Shown piece after piece: positions 24,428 through 33,552 of a stretch of 44,008 nucleotides of DNA; positions within the stretch are counted from its first letter, which is position 1, and the number at the start of each line of letters is the position of its first letter. The DNA is from Candidatus Omnitrophota bacterium. GTDB taxonomy: Bacteria > Omnitrophota > Gorgyraeia > Gygaellales > Profunditerraquicolaceae. The DNA is taken from contig JAPLLV010000025.1 of assembly GCA_026387405.1 (NCBI GenBank), forward strand, positions 1-44,008. The letters are read 5' to 3'. The position numbers and the translations under genes are program-made. The notes beneath the pieces are model-generated. The model had not been told where the DNA came from. It worked only from the letters and a program-made list of their open reading frames with translations, and made no database searches.

Positions 24428-25721
24428 AAAGAAAAAAATAATTATTTTAGGGGCGGGGCTGGCGGGTTTAAGCGCTGCCTGGCATTTATCTAAGAAGGGC
24501 GGGGAATATCAGATTTTCGAAAAAGAGCCCGAAATCGGAGGGCTGTGCCGTTCCAAGAAGACCTCGGGATTTACCTTTGATTGCGACGGCCACCTCCTGC
24601 ATTTCCGTTACCCCTACACTTTTAATTTAGTCAGGCAGCTTTTAGAAGACAATCTGGTTGAGCATCAGAGGAGTTCCTGGATTTACGCCTATTCCCAATA
24701 CATCCGTTACCCATTCCAGGCGAATCTTTACGGTCTCCCCCCGAAGATTATCGAGGAATGTCTTTTGGGGTTCATTGAGGCCTCCAGGAACGGCCTGCAC
24801 GTAAAGAAAGGCCCGGACACTTTCCTGGATTGGATATACCGCACCTTTGGCAAGGGGATCGCGAAACATTTTATGCTTCCCTATAACGCCAAATTCTGGA
24901 CGGTTAGCCCTAAGAAAATGACCTGTGAGTGGCTGGATGGTTTTATCCCTGTCCCGTGCATGGACCACGTGGTAGAAGGCGCGATAGAAGAAAGCCTTCG
25001 TCAATTCGGCTACAACTCTAGATTCTGGTATCCCAAAAACGGCGGGATCAACGCACTTCCTTTGGCCTTTGCCAAGAGGATTAAAAATATACACACCAAT
25101 TGCGGCGTAGAGAGGATCGACATACAGAAAAAAGAAATCACTTTGTCCTCCGGCCTCAAAGAAAAGTTCGATTATCTGATCTCTACCCTCCCTTTGCCGG
25201 AATTGCCGCAGATCATTCGAGGCATGCCCAGGGAGACCGCCAAGTTGTTTAATAAGCTAAAATGGAATTCTATCTTTAACCTTAATCTGGGGATAGAAAA
25301 GACCGACCGTACAAAAAGGCATTGGGTATATTTTCCCGATGAGGATTTCTGTTTTTTCCGCGCCGGGTTTTACCATAATTTTTCTTCCAGCCTGGTCCCC
25401 CAGGATAAGAGTTCCCTGTATATAGAGGTTTCTTATTCCAGGGAAAAGCCCGTTGATAAGAATAACCTGATCCCCGCGATAAAAAAGGACCTTAAGAGAG
25501 TGGGTTTAATGGGCGAGGGCGATACGGTTTGCGCAGAAGATGTCAATGATATCAAATACGGCTATCCTATTTACGATGAGCACTATGCAGCGGTAAGGAG
25601 CGCGATTATCAAGTACCTGGCCAAGAACGCGATTTTGCCTTGCGGCCGCTACGGCTCCTGGCGTTATTTCTCCATGGAAGACACTATTCTTGATGCCAGG
25701 CACGTGGCCAACACCCTTTAG
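24420..25721 (+). CDS. FAD/NAD(P)-dependent amine-oxidase-like oxidoreductase
   Basis: The N-terminus carries the dinucleotide-binding GAGLAGLSAAWHLS, followed by FEKEPEIGGLCRS and the active-site-like CDGHLLHFRYP. The rest resembles the protoporphyrinogen oxidase/UDP-galactopyranose mutase group of flavoproteins (433 residues, with RYPFQANLYGLP and a C-terminal GRYGSWRYFSMEDTI). In polysaccharide clusters such proteins often act on sugar nucleotides, so a mutase-like or oxidase role is possible. The exact substrate is not evident. It overlaps the upstream gene by 8 bp and is followed within 4 bp by the permease gene. Confidence 0.8.
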   Translation: MTKKKKIIILGAGLAGLSAAWHLSKKGGEYQIFEKEPEIGGLCRSKKTSGFTFDCDGHLLHFRYPYTFNLVRQLLEDNLVEHQRSSWIYAYSQYIRYPFQANLYGLPPKIIEECLLGFIEASRNGLHVKKGPDTFLDWIYRTFGKGIAKHFMLPYNAKFWTVSPKKMTCEWLDGFIPVPCMDHVVEGAIEESLRQFGYNSRFWYPKNGGINALPLAFAKRIKNIHTNCGVERIDIQKKEITLSSGLKEKFDYLISTLPLPELPQIIRGMPRETAKLFNKLKWNSIFNLNLGIEKTDRTKRHWVYFPDEDFCFFRAGFYHNFSSSLVPQDKSSLYIEVSYSREKPVDKNNLIPAIKKDLKRVGLMGEGDTVCAEDVNDIKYGYPIYDEHYAAVRSAIIKYLAKNAILPCGRYGSWRYFSMEDTILDARHVANTL

Positions 25722-25725
25722 ACCT

Positions 25726-26511
25726 ATGTATGCTTTTTACGGGCGCATAAAATCTTTTTTTTCCAATAGCAGCGTTTTGAAAACGCTGATTGTCAAAAAC
25801 TATAAGTCCAGGTACGCCAATACCGCGCTGGGCGTATTGTGGGCGGTGCTTACGCCTTTGCTTATATCGTTCATAGTTTATTTTGTGTTTAGCCATATCA
25901 CTCAGGTCAGCGAGAAGAATTTTATTGCCTATGTCATATCCGGGATGCTGCCCTGGCTCTGTTTTGCGGCATCAGTACAGGAGGGCGCCGGTTCCCTTAC
26001 CGACAACGCAGGCCTATGGAGGCAGTTCAGGGTGCCGTTAGAGTTTATGCCGGCATCGTGCGTAGCGGTTAATTTTTTAAACCTGGCGCTGGGGTTAGCC
26101 GTCGCGCAGGTCTTCTTGCTGCGGTTTTCCCCCAAAGGGATCTTTCTTTTCCTGCTTTTGCCCGTCCCTTTGGCCTTGCATTTTTTCTTTACCCTGGGTG
26201 GTGCGCTTATTTTTTCCTCCTTATCTGTCCGGCGCAAAGATACCGCCTATTTCTTAAATGTGTTTCTGCTTTTCTGGCTGTGGGCGAGCCCGGTATTCTA
26301 TTTCCGGGATAGATTTCCCGCGGCTATCCAGAGAATATTCGACTTCAATATTATCTGTCCGTTCTTAAATTTATACCGCAGTATTTATTATGAAAACACC
26401 ATTTTCAATGCAAAAGACCTATTCGCCGCAGGATGTCTGGCTTTTGCTTCTTTTTTGTGCGGCTACTATTTTTTCATAAAAAGAGAAGACGAACTTAAAA
26501 AGGCCCTTTGA
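25726..26511 (+). CDS. wzm: ABC-2 type polysaccharide export permease (Wzm-like)
   Basis: ATG at 25726 follows the upstream stop closely and gives 261 residues. The N-terminal cytosolic helix contains LIVKNYKSRYANTALGVLWAVLTPLL, the typical start of Wzm/TagG permeases (only part of the block is quoted here as motif). Six transmembrane helices can be made out, ending with the YYFFIKREDELKKAL tail. It should form the channel through which a lipid-linked glycan crosses the inner membrane, powered by the ATPase encoded 4 bp downstream. A longer frame from 25690 overlaps the flavoprotein and is not used. Confidence 0.92.
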   Translation: MYAFYGRIKSFFSNSSVLKTLIVKNYKSRYANTALGVLWAVLTPLLISFIVYFVFSHITQVSEKNFIAYVISGMLPWLCFAASVQEGAGSLTDNAGLWRQFRVPLEFMPASCVAVNFLNLALGLAVAQVFLLRFSPKGIFLFLLLPVPLALHFFFTLGGALIFSSLSVRRKDTAYFLNVFLLFWLWASPVFYFRDRFPAAIQRIFDFNIICPFLNLYRSIYYENTIFNAKDLFAAGCLAFASFLCGYYFFIKREDELKKAL

Positions 26512-26515
26512 GGAT

Positions 26516-29500
26516 ATGGAAAACGAGATCGCCTTACAGATACGAGATGTTTCTGAGCGCTACGGTATTGACTTCCTTATCAACGGCAAGGTTACGCACG
26601 AGGAGATAACAGCCGTGGATAAGGTCAGTTTCACCGTAAAAAAGGGCGAATGCGTGGCTATGCTCGGAGCCAACGGCGCGGGAAAAAGCACGATACTCAA
26701 ACTTATTGCCGGGATAATCAAGCCTGACGCGGGAGATGTCCGGGTCGAGGGCAGGGTAGCCAGTATCCTGGATCTGGGAGCAGGGTTTGACCCGCAGCTT
26801 ACCGGCAGGGAGAATATCTTTCTCCTGGCGAAGTTTTACGGGATCGCCAGGGAAGAGATCCAGCCCAAGATGGATCAGGTGATCGCGTTTTCCGGGATAG
26901 GTAAATTCATCGATGCGCCTTTAAAATGTTATTCTTCCGGCATGTATGTGCGCCTGGCTTTCAGCCTGGCCATCCACGTGGAACCGGATATAATTTTGAT
27001 AGATGATTGCCTGGCGGTAGGGGATGAGGCCTTTCAAAAAAAATGCATTGAAAAAATATTTGAACTAAAAAACCAGGGGAAAACGATCATTTTTGTCACC
27101 CACGATGCCCATTTAGTGTCTGTTTTAGCCCGGCGCGGGATTTTCGTAAAAGACGGACGTATTTTACATGACGGCCCGATCGAAAGGGCCATTGTTTGCT
27201 ATACCCAGATGGTCGGCGATATTAACGGCATAGGTATACTGAATAAAGATAACTTATCGGTGATATTTAACAACGGCAAGATTTATATAAACTGGCGGAA
27301 TGCCCCGCTCTCAAAAGGGTTCGGAGGCTTTGCCGTTATACGGACCGGGCAGGGAGAATTATTCTCCAAGGATTTGTCTTGGAGGGTAGAACTGGAGGGT
27401 ATGGACAGCCTCATGGCAAGGGCAACCGATGCGGAAGCAAAAGTTATCCAGGCCTGGAGTTTGAAGCTCGCTGAGGATAATTGTATAGATTGGCAGATCG
27501 ACACGGCTGCCGGGGCACAAGAGAAGGAATATTTCAGCCGGATCAATCTTATGCTTAACGAGAGATTCACCCACTGGTCTACTCTGGGCAAAGAAGGTGT
27601 TTTCCCTTCACAATACCCTTCAGTCAGAGAGTGGCAGGTTTTAGACGCGCAGGAGCCGGATACGGACGGAGGCGGTATCATCTCCTGCCGCAGTGAAAGC
27701 CCTGACGAGGCAGCCCTGCCCGGGGTGGTGCTGGAATCGGCTAAAAAAGACGATTTTTTAGTTGCGCGGGCCTTGATCACCGGGCCGGAACAGTCGGCAA
27801 GGGTTCTTTCGCTGGAGGCGATGCCCGCAACAAAAGGGAACAGGTTCTCCGGCAGGATCAGGTTATTTGAGAACAACCAGGAACTGGCGAGTTATCTATC
27901 CTTTAGGAAAGCAAAATTCATCCAGGAACACACTATTCAGAAACTGGGTACAAAATTGTTCTTTGACCGCGGCCGCCTGCGTTTATTCTATAAGGAATCC
28001 GAATTGACCAAGGCCAATTGTTTTTTCGGGGCCTTATACGCCAAAGACAGGTGGTTTAGTTCTTTTGACGCCGCCTGGAGCTTTAAAAAACAGGACGAAC
28101 AAACAATTTTAGTGAGCGCGTACTGGCCGGAGTTAAAAGCCAGGCATGCCTGGCAGGTTTCATTAGTGGACCAGTTCAGGATTTCCTGGAAGGTTGTATT
28201 AGAGACGGAAGATGACCTGGAGGTGTTGTCTTGCCGTAACGGCATTTATTTATCCACCGGCTATAAAGATTGGTTCAGTAGTTACGAAGAAGGGGTGTTC
28301 CCCGGAGAATTCCAGTGGCAGGACATGGTTTTGGAAAACCCGCTAAGAAAATCCGTAGGGGTAAAGAAATCCGGGCTTTATCCCGGGGTTGCATTGGAAA
28401 CTCGAGAATCGGGTGTAAATAATACCGTCGCTATCCAAAATAGCGATTCCCATTATCAATCCCGGATAATCTATGCCGCGGCGGTTCTCCCCAGGGCCGT
28501 GGAAGGGTTCAATTGTCCGGCCGGCAGGCGCGAAATATTCTCCGGGGTTATCCAGTTATATCCCAGCGCGGAACTGGTCGAAAAGTATCTGGAAGTCAGC
28601 CAAAAAGAAAAGCTGGACAAAGAGTTGAGCCTGCAGGCACGGGCCATAGAAACACATACCATTCAGAAAGGCCCGATAAAAATAATCTTTGACGCGGCGT
28701 CTTTGCGCATATTTTATAATGAGCTGGAAATAAGCGAAGGCCGCGGCATCCGCTCGGTATTCGACGTGCACAAGATCAACAAACAGCTTAATTCCGACTT
28801 CGCCCTCTGGCAGGTGGATAAGGTATCCCTGAACAGGATGAAGTGTGTTTTACGCTGGGTGGATATCGCCAGTATCTCGCAGGAATGGGATATCAGCATA
28901 GAAGACAACCGCATTGATCTATTGCTTACCATGACCTCCTACGATAATACGGATATTTTTAACGAACGTACCGGATTGCTCTTGTCCCGGAATTATAAAC
29001 AGTGGGTTACGGCTTCCGGTGAGGAGGGTGAGGTAAATTATGATTTCTCCGAACGCAGCAAAGGAGTAGCGCTTAAAAACAACAAAGCCGGCCGCATGCA
29101 TGTGCGGGAATTTATTCAGCAAGGTACGGTTTATCCCGCCGCTTCATTCTCTTCATTTTTAGACCGGCAGGAGCAGGTAGTTTCCCTGACCGTGGATAAA
29201 GATAACGGATTAGGCCTGTATTTTTTTAAAGTCAAGCCCCGTGAGGCAGCAAGCAAAACGCCCGGGACATACGTTTATTTTAAAGGCAGCGTGATCTTTA
29301 AAGAGCCGGAGCCGGCAGATAAAGACCCGGAAGATCATTTAAGCGGACACATTATTAATCTTCCCGGGCTTAAGGCGCTAGATTTACGTTTTGATAACGG
29401 GGCGATAAAACTGTTCTGGGGGAAAAAAGAAATAACCAAGGGGTTGGGTTTTTATACCTCTTTTTGCTGCGCAGGCCTTTGGCATGATTCCAGCCAGGCA

Positions 29501-30010
29501 ATATGGAAGAAGAATAAAATTTGCGCGCAAAGCTTGGAAGTTACGGGTACCTGGGCCTGGATCCCGGTGATACAATCGTGGCGGATAAAGACCGAGGGTA
29601 AAAAGATCATCCTGGATATCGAGACTGAAGTTTACCGGGAATTTTATCTGGAATCCGAAGAGGTCAATCTATTCTTGACGGATGAATACCGTAAATGGTT
29701 CGCCGGTAAAAGGCGCGGCCCTTTTTATAACGAATTCAGCCAAAGCGATTTATTCCGTTTTCGCATCTGGATAAGCAGGGTGGCTGACGAGAGGATGGGG
29801 GTGGAGGCGAGATTATTCCGTCTGCCCGCCGTATCTTTGAGGCCTCAATCAATTGCCCGGGACGCGTATTTAGTTATTGAAAATGCCAATATACTCCGGG
29901 ATAAGGGCCGGCTTATCCAATACATGAGACTGCCGGACAGGGAGCAGGCTTTGATCAGGCCATGCCATTATAATTCTTTTAAAGGCGTTATAGAAGTGGG
30001 CAGGATATAA
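26516..30010 (+). CDS. wzt: Wzt-like ABC ATPase with four tandem copies of an unrecognised domain
   Basis: Residues 1-235 are an ABC ATPase of the Wzt type: Walker A GANGAGKST (51-59), Q-loop region, signature YSSGMYVRLAFS, Walker B ILIDDCLAVGDEAF and the switch FVTHD. The usual Walker B glutamate is Asp here (IDD instead of VDE). Normal Wzt adds one C-terminal glycan-binding domain of about 170 residues. This protein adds about 930 residues in four related domains, R1 246-470, R2 478-700, R3 719-935, R4 955-1164. Each opens with an F-x-x-G-x-(L/I)-x-(L/I)-(F/Y)-(Y/W) strand and a short E-(L/I)-(T/S) turn. Each then has tryptophans, a (L/V)-x-L-x-x-x-Y-x-x-W block, and ends F-x-G-x-I-x-(L/V). 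The same domain starts the next protein. Confidence 0.9.
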   Translation: MENEIALQIRDVSERYGIDFLINGKVTHEEITAVDKVSFTVKKGECVAMLGANGAGKSTILKLIAGIIKPDAGDVRVEGRVASILDLGAGFDPQLTGRENIFLLAKFYGIAREEIQPKMDQVIAFSGIGKFIDAPLKCYSSGMYVRLAFSLAIHVEPDIILIDDCLAVGDEAFQKKCIEKIFELKNQGKTIIFVTHDAHLVSVLARRGIFVKDGRILHDGPIERAIVCYTQMVGDINGIGILNKDNLSVIFNNGKIYINWRNAPLSKGFGGFAVIRTGQGELFSKDLSWRVELEGMDSLMARATDAEAKVIQAWSLKLAEDNCIDWQIDTAAGAQEKEYFSRINLMLNERFTHWSTLGKEGVFPSQYPSVREWQVLDAQEPDTDGGGIISCRSESPDEAALPGVVLESAKKDDFLVARALITGPEQSARVLSLEAMPATKGNRFSGRIRLFENNQELASYLSFRKAKFIQEHTIQKLGTKLFFDRGRLRLFYKESELTKANCFFGALYAKDRWFSSFDAAWSFKKQDEQTILVSAYWPELKARHAWQVSLVDQFRISWKVVLETEDDLEVLSCRNGIYLSTGYKDWFSSYEEGVFPGEFQWQDMVLENPLRKSVGVKKSGLYPGVALETRESGVNNTVAIQNSDSHYQSRIIYAAAVLPRAVEGFNCPAGRREIFSGVIQLYPSAELVEKYLEVSQKEKLDKELSLQARAIETHTIQKGPIKIIFDAASLRIFYNELEISEGRGIRSVFDVHKINKQLNSDFALWQVDKVSLNRMKCVLRWVDIASISQEWDISIEDNRIDLLLTMTSYDNTDIFNERTGLLLSRNYKQWVTASGEEGEVNYDFSERSKGVALKNNKAGRMHVREFIQQGTVYPAASFSSFLDRQEQVVSLTVDKDNGLGLYFFKVKPREAASKTPGTYVYFKGSVIFKEPEPADKDPEDHLSGHIINLPGLKALDLRFDNGAIKLFWGKKEITKGLGFYTSFCCAGLWHDSSQAIWKKNKICAQSLEVTGTWAWIPVIQSWRIKTEGKKIILDIETEVYREFYLESEEVNLFLTDEYRKWFAGKRRGPFYNEFSQSDLFRFRIWISRVADERMGVEARLFRLPAVSLRPQSIARDAYLVIENANILRDKGRLIQYMRLPDREQALIRPCHYNSFKGVIEVGRI

Positions 30011-30012
30011 AT

Positions 30013-33000
30013 ATGTTTAAGCACTGGATAAAAAGATTTGCCGATCATTTTAAGAACAAGGGGATCATCTACGCATTTTATCGCGGCTGGAAATATCTGG
30101 CATATCTCACTAAGCTTCCCCTGCCCCGCAGGAAAAGAAGATTTATCAACAGCGTTTCCTGCGGCAGGCTTCGCGTTGCCTTTGTGCCCGGAGGGCTTAA
30201 GCTTTATTGGGGCGGGACCGAGCTTACCAGCAATGTGGGTTTGAACGTGGCATTATGCACCCTGGGCGCCTGGACTGATTCTTCCAAGGCAAGCTGGGAA
30301 GTGCTGGAAAGAAGACAAGACGCGCTGGTGATTAAAAGCAGGTTGCGCTATCTTCCGCTGGCCTTGATCTGGCGTCTGGAGATAATCGGGGAAAGAAAAC
30401 TTATCTGGCAGGCCAGGCTTGAGATAGAAGAGGATATCAGGATAGACAAGCTGCGGGTGTTGGTTATATTAAATAATAAATACAGGATGTGGCTGACCTC
30501 CAAGGCCAAAGGCATATTTTCCCAAGAGAAAACCGATATTGTTCCTGCGGCCGATTATCTGGCTGAACCGTGGCTGGGGGTCTATCCCGGAGAAAAGAAA
30601 GATCTTTATCCCGGGGTTATCCTTGAATTTCTCGGTAAGGCTAAAAATGCGTCCCCCTTAACAGAGCAGCTTTCGCTTAATACCGGCACAGCGCATCTCT
30701 TGGGAGCAGAATTCTCTTTCGACCAGTATGATGAAGATGTCTATTATCTTCCCGGTGAATACGAGTTATTTTCCGCGGAGCTGGACATCCTGGATTATTC
30801 CCGTTTTATGCCTTTTATCAGGGGCCTGAGGAGCAACGTTCAACCTGACGGCTCAAGGCTGATGAAGTCCGGCCGGCCCAAGGTGTTATTGCTTAATCTG
30901 CCCTGGGAAAAAGATGGCCGATGGGGTGTGCGCGCAGGTTCCCGCTGGCCGCATTTAAAGGATGATGCCGAAGAAGGCAATTATTTACCTTTTCCATTTT
31001 TTATGGCATATGCCGCAAGTCTTCTAAAAAAGCACGGTTTCCAGGCGCAGGTAATAGATGCGCTGGCGCAAAAATTACCCGCGGATAAAATAACCGAACA
31101 CATTGATAAATTTTCTCCCGACATATTGCTTGTAGAGACCTCTACGCCTTCCTTGAACTACGACCTCGCCTTGTTAGAGAAGATCGGGAATAAAGATTTT
31201 AAGGTTTGCCTCGCCGGCCCCGATACCAATGTCAGAGAACCGCAATTTCTTAAAAAAAATAGCTTTATAGACTTTGTCTTGATCGGGGAATACGAACATA
31301 CCCTGCTTGAACTTACAGAAGCCCTCTGGGGTGGAAAACCTCTTGAGGGGGTCAAGGGATTAATGTATCGCGATAAATGGGATATCACCTTGAATCCGGT
31401 CAGGCCGTTAATAGATCTGGATACCCTGCCCTGGCCCTTGAGAGAAGGGTTGCCTATGGACAAGTACCTGGATACCCCCGGAGGCATACCTACCCCTTCT
31501 GCGCAGATGCTTGCTTCCCGCGGCTGTATTTTTAAATGCAATTTCTGCCTTTGGCCGCAGGTCATGTACCAGGGTAATAGCTACCGTACCCGCAACACCA
31601 CGGACGTGGTTGATGAAATGGAATACCTGGTTAAAAAAATGGGTTTTCGCTCCATATATTTTGACGATGATACTTTTAATATCGGCAAACCAAGGATGCT
31701 TGATCTATGCGCGAAGATAAAGGAGCGCGGATTGGATAATATCCCCTGGGCGATCATGGCCCGGGCGGATCTGATGGACGAGGAAGTGCTGCGCGCGATG
31801 AAAGACGCAGGGCTGGTGGCGGTAAAATACGGGGTAGAGTCCGCTGCCCAAAAATTAGTGAATAATTGCGGGAAGAACCTGGATCTAGAGAAGGCCAGGA
31901 GGATGATCCTTTTTACCAAGGAATTGGGGATCAAGGTCCATCTTACCTTTACTTTTGGCCTGCCTGGTGAGACCAAGAGAAGTATTGACGAGACGATCGC
32001 CTATTGCCTGGAGCTCGCGCCGGATTCGGTGCAATTCTCCATTACTACCCCTTTTCCCGGCACAGCGTATTTTCAGGAGCTGGATAAAAAAGGCCGGATC
32101 ATCAACCGGGATTGGGATGAATATGATGGGAACTTTAAGAGCGTTATACGCCTGGAAGCCCTGACCAATGAGGACCTGGAAGCCGCGCGCAGGAAGGCCT
32201 GCGCGGCCTGGGAGGAAGCCAAGGCGGGCGGCCTTAGCTTAAATGATTACTGGTTAAAATTCAGCGATTCCTATCGCAGGCGCGGTTTGCTCTCCAGCGT
32301 TAAAAAAACAATTAATTACCTAAAAAAACATAACCTTAAAGAACTAATTAATAAAGTCAGGGCCGATAACCTGGATATTATGGGTATTTTTAACGGGAGG
32401 TTTGCCTTTAAGGGGCCATCGACCATACAGATAGACCTTACCGATTATTGTAATAATGACTGTTTGGCCTGTTGGTGTAATTCCCCGCTTTTAAGCCAGG
32501 AAAGATTGAATAAACCTAAAGATACACTGCCTGCTAAGCTGGTGAAAGAACTTATCAGAGAGGCGCACGGGATGGGGTTAAGGGATATCTATTTTTCCGG
32601 AGGAGGCGAGCCATTTATGCATCCGGATATCCTGGAGATACTTGAATATGCCAAAAGTTTAGGTATTTCCTGCGGGGTGAATACCAACTTTACCCTTATA
32701 GATGAAAAAGTTATTGCGCGGTTGATCGGCTTGAGGCTCGATCATCTTACCGTGAGCGTCTGGTCGGGGAGCGCGGAAACTTATAAGGCCCTGCATCCTA
32801 ATAAGTCGGAAAAAGACTTTTACCGCATCCGCGATATGCTCTGTTTGTTAAACAGCAAGAAAGACGTTTTTCCGGATATAAAGATCTATAATGTTATCTG
32901 CAACCTCAATTACCAGGAGATCCGTCAGATGCTGGAATTTGCGCGCCTGACAAAATCAGAGTTTGTGGAATTTACCGTAGTGGATACTATGCCCGGAGCT

Positions 33001-33543
33001 ACGGACAAACTCATCCTTTCGCCGGAACAGGGGCTTTGTGTCCGGGAGCAGTTTAAGGCGCTTCAAGGTGAATATTTGGATTGTCAAAACGGCTGCCGGC
33101 CCAAGGTGCTTAACCTTGAGACTTTCCTGCGCCGCGTGGAAAATCTGGATTCTCAAACAGCCCAGTATGACTCTAAATTCATTGATACCATGCCTTGTTA
33201 CATCGGATGGCTTTTTGCCAGGATCATGCCTAACGGAGATGTGAACTCCTGCCTTAAATCGCACCGTTTTCCCGTGGGCAACATACATAAGCACTCCTTT
33301 AAGGAGATCTGGAATTCGTCCAAGCAGGTCTATTTCCGCAAAAAAACGCTTAAGGCGCGCAAGGACGACGCCTTTTTTACGTTGATAGGCAATGACCCGG
33401 AATGCAGGATGGGTTGTTATAAAAGTTGTGATGATATAGGAAGAAACGTGTTTATGCACCAGCGGATCAATGATCTCTACCCTTATGAAAGGCGTATCCT
33501 GGGGTTAATGGGGAAAGCCAGATTTCTCCGGCCCAGGGATTAG
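30013..33543 (+). CDS. Fusion: Wzt-repeat domain, B12-binding, radical SAM, second radical SAM with SPASM
   Basis: This is a 1176-residue multidomain protein. Residues 50-265 are a fifth copy of the domain repeated in the upstream ATPase (LRVAFVPGGLKLYW, ILNNKYRMWL). Residues 290-440 are a cobalamin-binding-like Rossmann domain (KVLLLNLPW, ADKITEHIDKFSPDILLVETS) without a DxHxxG motif. Residues 495-700 are radical SAM domain 1 with C505-x3-C509-x2-C512, followed by FGLPGETKRSIDETI. Residues 800-1000 are a second radical SAM domain with C813-x3-C817-x2-C820 and FSGGGEPFMHP. A SPASM-like cysteine region starts at C1062. One chain thus holds two [4Fe-4S]-SAM centres. I infer modification of the exported glycan or lipid; the chemistry is unknown. 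Confidence 0.88.
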   Translation: MFKHWIKRFADHFKNKGIIYAFYRGWKYLAYLTKLPLPRRKRRFINSVSCGRLRVAFVPGGLKLYWGGTELTSNVGLNVALCTLGAWTDSSKASWEVLERRQDALVIKSRLRYLPLALIWRLEIIGERKLIWQARLEIEEDIRIDKLRVLVILNNKYRMWLTSKAKGIFSQEKTDIVPAADYLAEPWLGVYPGEKKDLYPGVILEFLGKAKNASPLTEQLSLNTGTAHLLGAEFSFDQYDEDVYYLPGEYELFSAELDILDYSRFMPFIRGLRSNVQPDGSRLMKSGRPKVLLLNLPWEKDGRWGVRAGSRWPHLKDDAEEGNYLPFPFFMAYAASLLKKHGFQAQVIDALAQKLPADKITEHIDKFSPDILLVETSTPSLNYDLALLEKIGNKDFKVCLAGPDTNVREPQFLKKNSFIDFVLIGEYEHTLLELTEALWGGKPLEGVKGLMYRDKWDITLNPVRPLIDLDTLPWPLREGLPMDKYLDTPGGIPTPSAQMLASRGCIFKCNFCLWPQVMYQGNSYRTRNTTDVVDEMEYLVKKMGFRSIYFDDDTFNIGKPRMLDLCAKIKERGLDNIPWAIMARADLMDEEVLRAMKDAGLVAVKYGVESAAQKLVNNCGKNLDLEKARRMILFTKELGIKVHLTFTFGLPGETKRSIDETIAYCLELAPDSVQFSITTPFPGTAYFQELDKKGRIINRDWDEYDGNFKSVIRLEALTNEDLEAARRKACAAWEEAKAGGLSLNDYWLKFSDSYRRRGLLSSVKKTINYLKKHNLKELINKVRADNLDIMGIFNGRFAFKGPSTIQIDLTDYCNNDCLACWCNSPLLSQERLNKPKDTLPAKLVKELIREAHGMGLRDIYFSGGGEPFMHPDILEILEYAKSLGISCGVNTNFTLIDEKVIARLIGLRLDHLTVSVWSGSAETYKALHPNKSEKDFYRIRDMLCLLNSKKDVFPDIKIYNVICNLNYQEIRQMLEFARLTKSEFVEFTVVDTMPGATDKLILSPEQGLCVREQFKALQGEYLDCQNGCRPKVLNLETFLRRVENLDSQTAQYDSKFIDTMPCYIGWLFARIMPNGDVNSCLKSHRFPVGNIHKHSFKEIWNSSKQVYFRKKTLKARKDDAFFTLIGNDPECRMGCYKSCDDIGRNVFMHQRINDLYPYERRILGLMGKARFLRPRD

Positions 33544-33552
33544 CGCATAAGA

